NCBI GenBank assembly: GCA_964557955.1
Contig: CAZLCS010000004.1
Location: forward strand, 1 to 64,000
Length of the DNA: 64,000 nucleotides
Source of the DNA: JALOOX01 sp964557955
GTDB lineage: Bacteria > Desulfobacterota > Syntrophobacteria > Syntrophobacterales > Syntrophobacteraceae
Reading direction: 5' to 3'
This document shows, in pieces, positions 58,844 through 64,000 of this stretch. Each line of letters starts with the position of its first letter. Position 1 is the stretch's first letter. The position numbers and the translations under genes were made by a program. The notes under the pieces were generated by a model. It was given only the letters and a program-made list of their open reading frames with translations. It ran no database searches and was not told the origin of the DNA.

Positions 58844-60082
58844 ATGGCATTTCGATCTGAAAGAGCCAGTGAAAGCGACTATGGCCTTCTGGGGCTGAAC
58901 AGCAGAGCTTCGCGAAAGGAGGTCAAGTCGGCGTACCGTCGAATGGCGAAAGAGTGGCATCCGGACCACTTTCAGCAGCGTTCGCCCGGAGAGCGGGAAC
59001 TGGCGGAAGAGAAGTTCAAGGAGCTTACGGCAGCCTATCGCCGCATTGCCGGGGGGTGGCTCGATGAAGATCGGACACAGGATAAACACCATCCCAAGGG
59101 TCAACGGCCCGATGACTTTCGTGATCCCATCGGCCGGCAGACCGCCGCTCGTCAACAGTCCATTCGAGCAAGGGCCGGTGCTTCGAGGTTCGTGCATCGC
59201 CGGAGTATCCTTTCCGCCGGGTTCCTGATAGGTGCCTTGATCTCCCTGTTCACCATTCGATCCTTCTTCTCGACTTTGCATCAGGAAACGTTGTCCCCTG
59301 CGGCACTATCCCGCATCGACACGTCTCCGCCCACAGCTTCCCGCACTCAGGAGCCAGTTGGAGAAATGGAGCAGGGGGCTCCGCCCGCTTCTGAGGTTGC
59401 GCCTCAAGCGAAAGAGCCGCCAGAGCCATTCCAGCCTCGATCCGCCAGTCCCGGTCAGCAGACGATGCCGTTTTCCGGAAGCCCATCTTCAGAGTTCATT
59501 TCCATCGGGTCGACCCAGGCAGATGTGCTGAGAATTCAGGGGCCGCCTCAAGTCGTGCGCGGTCAGACCTGGGTGTATGGCGTCTCGGAGCTTGGCTTCA
59601 AGGAAGGCCGTGTCGTACGCTACAATAACTTCGATGGCAGCCTCAGGGTTCGCATTCTCCCATCCCGCGCCATGCCTTCGCCTCCTCCCACCGTATACAG
59701 CATTGGGTCGTCCATGGACGAGGTCCTGGCCATCCAGGGGACTCCCACCCGCATGGAGGGGAACCGCTGGTTGTATGGATTCAGCGAACTGCGATTCAAG
59801 GATGGCAAGCTCTCGGAGTACGACAATTTTTTCGGCGATCTGAAGATCCAGCTCGCGCCGGGGAAAGCCGGCACAGGTTCTCATGCTGACAGGTTCTTTA
59901 CGGTGGGAAGCACCGCCGACGAGGTGTTGCTCGCCCAGGGCACCCCCACCAGCATCAAAGGCAATCTGTGGTATTATCAAATGTCAAGCGTTGTTTTTCG
60001 AAAAGGCAAAGTGCATTACGTGTTCAACTTGAGCGGCAATCTTCGCTTTGTGCCCAGAGAGGAGCTCACGCGAAGCGACTGA
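58844..60082 (+). CDS. Membrane J-domain protein with three tandem beta repeats
   Basis: A 412-residue protein. Residues about 10-72 are a J domain (DYGLLGLNSRASRKEVKSAY, HPD in KEWHPDHFQQRS). A membrane segment follows at about 128-150 (ILSAGFLIGALISLF), then a Pro/Glu/Ser-rich linker. Three consecutive repeats of roughly 55-70 residues end the protein: FISIGSTQADVLRIQGPPQV, VYSIGSSMDEVLAIQGTPTR and FFTVGSTADEVLLAQGTPTS, each followed by WxYGxSELxFKxGKLxxY-like text. The repeats resemble SmpA/OmlA-type or cyanobacterial GSTxxEVxxxQGTP modules. The J domain should recruit DnaK on the cytoplasmic face, with the repeats outside. The start (ATG 58844 or GTG 58832) is uncertain. A role in envelope folding is inference. 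Confidence 0.78.
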   Translation: MAFRSERASESDYGLLGLNSRASRKEVKSAYRRMAKEWHPDHFQQRSPGERELAEEKFKELTAAYRRIAGGWLDEDRTQDKHHPKGQRPDDFRDPIGRQTAARQQSIRARAGASRFVHRRSILSAGFLIGALISLFTIRSFFSTLHQETLSPAALSRIDTSPPTASRTQEPVGEMEQGAPPASEVAPQAKEPPEPFQPRSASPGQQTMPFSGSPSSEFISIGSTQADVLRIQGPPQVVRGQTWVYGVSELGFKEGRVVRYNNFDGSLRVRILPSRAMPSPPPTVYSIGSSMDEVLAIQGTPTRMEGNRWLYGFSELRFKDGKLSEYDNFFGDLKIQLAPGKAGTGSHADRFFTVGSTADEVLLAQGTPTSIKGNLWYYQMSSVVFRKGKVHYVFNLSGNLRFVPREELTRSD

Positions 60083-60176
60083 AGTTCTCCTTGCCAGGGG
60101 CATGATTTATACGCCGAGGGTTTGACGAGCGGGAATCATGAGGATGGAACAGTGACGATCGGAGGGGTGGGCAAAG

Positions 60177-61835
60177 ATGGCTTCTACGGGATTTCTTGAG
60201 GAGCTCTACCTCGGAAAAGTGAACCGGCGCGATCTGTTTGGGACCGCTCCGCAAATCAACTTCGGAAAAGTCACCATCATCTTGGATCGCTACAAGGAGA
60301 TTCTCAAGGATTACCCTCCCCAGGAACTGGAGATTCTGGGACATGTTCCGCAGGAAATGCTTCGCAGGATGGGTGAAATGGGGTTGTTCGGCCTGATCAT
60401 TCCTCTGCGCTACGGGGGGCTGGGGCTGAACCTTCATGAATACCTCTGGCTTGTGGAGCAGATGGTGAGACTGGATCTCTCGGCCAGTCTCGTCACACTG
60501 GCGCACCTCTCCATTGGGACCAAGGGTATCGTGCTCTTCGGGAGCGACTCCCAGAAGGAAAGGTATCTTATACCGGCGGCTTCCGGCGAGATGATCTTCT
60601 CCTATGCTCTCACGGAGCCCCTGGTCGGGTCTGATGCTCAGCACATCCGGACGCATGCAGAGCTCTCCGATGACGGCCAGTATTACATTCTGAACGGGCA
60701 GAAGACGTATATCACCAATGCCAACTATGCGGGGGGGCTCACGACTTTCGCCCAGCTGGACTCGACCAGGCCCGGAACCATTGGAGCGTTCGTCGTAGAA
60801 ACCGGCTGGGACGGCGTGAAGATCGGGAAGGAAATGCCCAAGATGGGTCTCAAGGCGAGCTCCACGGCGGCCGTGATCTTTCGGGACGTTCGTGTGCCGA
60901 TCGAGAATCTCCTGGGAAATCCCGGAGACGGGTTCAAGATCGCCATGACCGTGCTCAACTTTGGCAGACTGGGGCTGGGGGCAGCCTCTGCGGGCATGAT
61001 GTCGCAATCCCTGGATGACATGAAGGCCCGCTCAGCGTCCCGCATGCAGTTCGGACGGCCGATTCAAAGCTTCCCGCTTGTGCAGGAGAAGCTGGTGAAG
61101 ACCAGAGTGCACCAGCAGGTTTCGGCATCCATCAACGAGTGGGTGGCCCATCTGCTGACAGAGGATCCACTGGCTCCCGTCGCCATTGAAACTTCCCACT
61201 GCAAGCTGTTCGGGACCACGCGCGGCTGGGAAAGCGTCTACGACGCCCTGCAGGTGGCCGGGGGTGCGGGATACCTCTCGACCCACCCCTACGAGAGGCG
61301 AATGCGGGATTTCCGTGTCACCACCGTTTTCGAGGGCACGACGGAGATCCATTCCATCTACCCGGCCATCCAGCTCCTCCGAAGAGCGGCTCGCCTGCTG
61401 GACGGAACGGGGGGAGCGGTGGGCAGAGCATGGCGGGCAATACGGTTGATACTGGGACCCACTCATTGCAGCTCCCTGTCTACTGACCGGGATTTGCAGA
61501 GGGCTGTCCGCTTCTGCCGCAGATCGATCAGATCGATCCGAAGACTGCTCATAACGGGATGGGTGGTGCGTGGACCCAAGGTGTTCGAGCAACAGTTTCT
61601 TCTTCGAAGGATCACTCTGCTCAGCCTTGGCTGCTTTGGCATCCTCTCCCTCCTGAGATGCCTGTTGAGTCGCTCTGCGGATGGTGTGCTCTCCGGATCG
61701 GACAAGGCCATACTCCGCTACGCTCTGGCCGAAGCGGAGGTTGTCCGGAGGCAGATCGGCAGGGTGCTGGCGCCGCCCCTTGAAAAGCTTCACGAGGGAG
61801 TGATGAGTGGATTGTCTACAATTGGCGGGGCTTGA
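60177..61835 (+). CDS. Acyl-CoA dehydrogenase
   Basis: A 552-residue flavoenzyme that oxidises acyl-CoA to enoyl-CoA. FAD/substrate-site text includes IIPLRYGGLGLNLHEYLWLV, SYALTEPLVGSDAQHIRTHA, FRDVRVPIENLLG and AGGAGYLSTHPYERRMRDFR; the catalytic Glu is probably in VFEGTTEIHSIYPAIQ. The C-terminal 150 residues (from about 400) are a helical extension seen in very-long-chain-type dehydrogenases. Consistent with fatty acid or branched-chain oxidation in syntrophic or sulfate-reducing bacteria. The ribosome site ggaggggt precedes ATG 60177. Confidence 0.92.
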   Translation: MASTGFLEELYLGKVNRRDLFGTAPQINFGKVTIILDRYKEILKDYPPQELEILGHVPQEMLRRMGEMGLFGLIIPLRYGGLGLNLHEYLWLVEQMVRLDLSASLVTLAHLSIGTKGIVLFGSDSQKERYLIPAASGEMIFSYALTEPLVGSDAQHIRTHAELSDDGQYYILNGQKTYITNANYAGGLTTFAQLDSTRPGTIGAFVVETGWDGVKIGKEMPKMGLKASSTAAVIFRDVRVPIENLLGNPGDGFKIAMTVLNFGRLGLGAASAGMMSQSLDDMKARSASRMQFGRPIQSFPLVQEKLVKTRVHQQVSASINEWVAHLLTEDPLAPVAIETSHCKLFGTTRGWESVYDALQVAGGAGYLSTHPYERRMRDFRVTTVFEGTTEIHSIYPAIQLLRRAARLLDGTGGAVGRAWRAIRLILGPTHCSSLSTDRDLQRAVRFCRRSIRSIRRLLITGWVVRGPKVFEQQFLLRRITLLSLGCFGILSLLRCLLSRSADGVLSGSDKAILRYALAEAEVVRRQIGRVLAPPLEKLHEGVMSGLSTIGGA

Positions 61836-62037
61836 ACAGTCAGTATATTCTCATGCTCCTATTGCAGGGGTTTTGGAATCAAGTCCATCAATGAAAAAAA
61901 AGCTTGAAATCTTAGTAGTATGTGCGTAATGGATGGTGCATTAATATCTTCAGCTTTTTGGGAGGCAGTTGCTTCAATGCTTTTTCTGGTGCGAATGGAA
62001 ATCATTCCCGCACACAATTGACAAAGGGAGACAGGAA
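61836..62037. other. AT-rich intergenic region
   Basis: The most AT-rich gap in this part of the window, likely holding the promoter of the 62038 lipoprotein gene. No box pair is convincing. Confidence 0.35.
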
Positions 62038-62544
62038 ATGCAACGGAGTTCAAGGGCTGCGATATGGGTTCTCCTGCTCCTGGTTTCCTCGGGGTGCAGC
62101 TGGACGAAGCTTAATCCTTTGGACCTCGGGCTTTTCAAGGACGAGGGGCCTGCCACCTGCAGTCTGACCGACCTGGAAGAATATCAGGCAGCGCTGAGTG
62201 CAGCCAGAAGTACCGAAGCTGCTTCCTCCCCGACGCCTCAGGCGGAAGCCTCCAAGCCGGCTGATGCTGTGCCGCAGAAGCCCGCCGGTGAGACCGTTGT
62301 GCATAAGTTCGTCATCAGGAACACGAGCAGGGCGCCTCTCCGAATCCAGCGGGTGATTTCCAGCTGCGGGGGGTCCGTCGACCGCTACGACCAATCCATC
62401 CCTGCTGGGAAAGAGGGCGTGATCACCATCACGCTGAATCCCAAAGGGTGTGACGAGAACGACGTGAAGTCCGCGATAGTGGTTACTGACGATTCGATGC
62501 GGCCCGCCGTCATCTTGAAAACACGCCCGGCCAGGGGATCCTGA
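62038..62544 (+). CDS. DUF1573 lipoprotein
   Basis: A 168-residue exported lipoprotein. Signal peptide with lipobox VSSGC (Cys20), then a Ser/Pro/Ala-rich linker (residues about 55-85) and a C-terminal DUF1573 beta sandwich: KFVIRNTSRAPLRIQRVISS, CGGSVDRYDQSIPAGKEGVI and NPKGCDENDVKSAIVVTDDS. DUF1573 proteins adopt an Ig-like fold and often carry the paired Cys seen here. The function is unknown. The ribosome site aaagggaga precedes ATG 62038. Confidence 0.82.
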   Translation: MQRSSRAAIWVLLLLVSSGCSWTKLNPLDLGLFKDEGPATCSLTDLEEYQAALSAARSTEAASSPTPQAEASKPADAVPQKPAGETVVHKFVIRNTSRAPLRIQRVISSCGGSVDRYDQSIPAGKEGVITITLNPKGCDENDVKSAIVVTDDSMRPAVILKTRPARGS

Positions 62545-62554
62545 TTCTTCAAGA

Positions 62555-62597
62555 GTTTCAAGTTTCGGGTTTCGGGTTTCGGGTTTCAAGTTCAAAC
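62555..62597. repeat. Heptanucleotide tandem repeat (GTTTCGG)
   Basis: GTTTCAA, GTTTCGG (three consecutive copies from 62562 to 62582), GTTTCAA and GTTCAAA form a perfect-to-near-perfect 7-base tandem array directly after the lipoprotein stop. Not a CRISPR; likely slippage-prone. Confidence 0.55.
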
Positions 62598-62656
62598 CTT
62601 GCTGAGGCGGGCGGTCCCGATCATCGTTATCGGTGGATCGAGCATTGAAGAAGGGC

Positions 62657-63853
62657 TCAGTTTATCGTGGGGCCAGTGCTCGCCAGGACCCGGAAATAGG
62701 ACTGCACATACTTGCCCGACACGACCTCGGTGAGTGGAAAGATCAGGCAGCACTCATCGAGAAACCTCCCATTGAGAGCGAAAAAGAAACGCCTGGAAAT
62801 CTCGAAAAGAGCCTCGTTGGCCGAAATCTGGATGGATCGTGAACCGGGTATGAGGTCGGCTTCCGTGGTACAGGCCGTTCCCCGCCCGGCCTCATGGGTG
62901 AGAAGAGGATTGGCGCTCCACAAGCGGCAGCCGATGGGGCGGTGGCTCCCGGCCATGCACTTTCCTTCGTGATAGAGAGGGCAGACGTACTCCGCAGGCT
63001 CTCCATTGCCGATGACGCACACATCGCCCAGGTCACCTTCGGTAGATTCCGAAATCAGTACAGCAATCCCGGCAGAAGCCCTGGGTGGTGAAGCGCCGAG
63101 CAGGGCGCAATGGGCTGCCAGCGCGCGTTGGATGATCTGCAGGCGTGCTTCCTGAGAAAGCCTCCGGTTGAGGTGGTGGAGCAGGTAGGCAGCCTCCACG
63201 AGCTGCAGAATGAGGACTCTCGCGCAAGCGCCGTTTTCGCATTTCACGCTCTCGACATGCTCGAGATCTTCGGCGACTTGCAGGCCGAGCTGGTTTTCCG
63301 CCTCCTGGACGATGCTCTCATACTCGTCGAAATAGGGGCTGAGGTCGATCCGGCGCCCTCCGGTCTCGAGGGATGGCTCGCGAATGGTCAGTCTGCCCGC
63401 TTGCTTGTCGTACTTCCTGAGAAACCTCCACTGACTGAAGCTGGTCGGAGTGGAGCGCGCCCTTTTCATCTGTTTTTCGGCAAGCTTGAGCCCAAATCCC
63501 CGCCGCAGCAGGTAGGAGGTGATGAAGGTCCCGGTCCTCCCAATCCCGAGCCGGCAATGCACGAAGACCTTTTTGCCCAGGTAGATGGCTTCGTCCAGCC
63601 ATTCCAAAGCCTTTTCCACCTCAACGGGGTCGGGTGCATGGTCGTCCCGGATGGGCAGGTAGTAAACCTGGAATCCGGAGTCCTTCTCGATCTCATGCAG
63701 ATCGCAGTATTCCGCGCAGAGGTTGACGATGGCGTCGACGCCCTGTTCCCTGATGGATTCCAGTTCGGCGTAGGACATGGGGGCGTGCCCGACGGCCAGG
63801 TGATCCGTGATCCATGTGAGCTTGTAAGCATCTTCAGCCATGAGAATCTTCAT
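62657..63853 (-). CDS. Dual-specificity phosphatase with Cys-rich C-terminal domain
   Basis: A 398-residue protein. Residues about 1-165 are a dual-specificity phosphatase: YKLTWITDHLAVGHAPMSYA, AIVNLCAEYCDLHEIEKDSG, the catalytic loop VHCRLGIGRTGTFITSYLL (CX5R), and a preceding Asp in PIRDDHAPDPVE. Residues 166-290 are a helical linker. From about 290 a Cys-rich segment follows (YVCPLYHEGKCMAGSHRPIG, then CRLW), reminiscent of YkgJ-type Zn/Fe-S chelate motifs with an HRPxxCR ending. This fusion is unusual. The start at ATG 63853 overlaps the stop of an upstream gene by 20 bases, implying translational coupling. Targets are unknown. Confidence 0.78.
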   Translation of the reverse strand: MKILMAEDAYKLTWITDHLAVGHAPMSYAELESIREQGVDAIVNLCAEYCDLHEIEKDSGFQVYYLPIRDDHAPDPVEVEKALEWLDEAIYLGKKVFVHCRLGIGRTGTFITSYLLRRGFGLKLAEKQMKRARSTPTSFSQWRFLRKYDKQAGRLTIREPSLETGGRRIDLSPYFDEYESIVQEAENQLGLQVAEDLEHVESVKCENGACARVLILQLVEAAYLLHHLNRRLSQEARLQIIQRALAAHCALLGASPPRASAGIAVLISESTEGDLGDVCVIGNGEPAEYVCPLYHEGKCMAGSHRPIGCRLWSANPLLTHEAGRGTACTTEADLIPGSRSIQISANEALFEISRRFFFALNGRFLDECCLIFPLTEVVSGKYVQSYFRVLASTGPTIN

Positions 63854-64000
63854 CCATCTCCATGAAGTCGCCCACGAGTCGGTCCACGTCATCGGAATCA
63901 TGCATTTCCATGTCCATCAAGGGGGTAAATGCCAGCAAACGGCCGAGGATTGAAAGTCTTTTCTGGATGGAGTCCGATTCCTGTTCTCGGACGCGCGCGA
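63834..64000 (-). CDS. Partial coding region (C-terminus only)
   Basis: The minus-strand frame is open from the window edge to a TGA at 63834-63836. It gives about 54 residues ending QESDSIQKRLSILGRLLAFTP, then LMDMEMHDSDDVDRLVGDFM and an acidic tail. It overlaps the phosphatase start by 20 bases, so the two are coupled. Family not recognised from this fragment. Confidence 0.55.
   Translation of the reverse strand, partial: ARVREQESDSIQKRLSILGRLLAFTPLMDMEMHDSDDVDRLVGDFMEMDEDSHG

Noticed and set aside
60066..61007. 313-codon minus-strand frame opposite the acyl-CoA dehydrogenase
   Set aside because: Shadow of a well-supported flavoenzyme gene.
62555..62597. Possible CRISPR array
   Set aside because: The GTTTCGG units are 7 bases and contiguous, with no spacers; no cas genes in the window.

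Overview
The window looks like the chromosome of a strictly anaerobic deltaproteobacterium (Desulfobacterota), probably close to the Syntrophobacter group. That placement is an inference from gene content: multihaem cytochromes, a flavodiiron/hemerythrin/ferritin-like oxygen-defence block, UGA-encoded selenoproteins, csrA-fliW, and mfd-surA-HTH-recO synteny. The host DNA is GC-rich. The first 3.7 kb is visibly AT-richer and is foreign.

Layout. Positions 1-3740 are the right end of an integrated element: a broken serine recombinase, small cargo genes separated by hairpin terminators, a plasmid-type small protein, and a large serine recombinase. The recombinase frame runs through the right attachment junction into the 3' end of a host gene. 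Just beyond the junction is a two-gene redox operon (4062-6147). It encodes a rhodanese-DsbD-thioredoxin fusion with tandem in-frame UGA codons at the rhodanese active site, followed by a small thioredoxin-fold protein with one in-frame UGA. Both are best read as selenoproteins. From 6291 to 10084 come a frameshifted sterol desaturase-family gene, a J-domain protein, a TauE/SafE permease and a secreted Ig-like protein. An electron-transfer operon (8-haem lipoprotein, 3-haem membrane cytochrome, cytochrome b) occupies 10673-13585.

Positions 16008-19152 carry a cluster of oxygen/oxidative stress proteins. Positions 19200-21200 are a gene graveyard: CBS and HPP-family relics, a truncated tcmP, and two pieces of a respiratory nitrate reductase alpha subunit (narG), with two palindromic MITE-like repeats embedded. 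After an ArsB/NhaD-type transporter come core genes: mfd, surA, a RodZ-like gene, recO, ccdA-tlpA, glgC, gatA/gatC, a carbonic anhydrase, a SagB-type oxidoreductase, htpX, hsp20, proS, a bifunctional nuclease-family gene, ade, and a second ferritin-like gene.

The right third holds an Smr protein, RNase D, a YcaO-TPR protein, mutL, a GAF/degenerate-GGDEF sensor, mreB, prmA, fliW-csrA, an HDOD protein, a J-domain protein with a triple repeat, an acyl-CoA dehydrogenase, a DUF1573 lipoprotein and a dual-specificity phosphatase with a Cys-rich tail. No rRNA, tRNA or CRISPR array was recognised. The most interesting system is the tandem-selenocysteine rhodanese-DsbD fusion with its selenocysteine thioredoxin partner. 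Next are the decayed nitrate-respiration block and the cytochrome operon.
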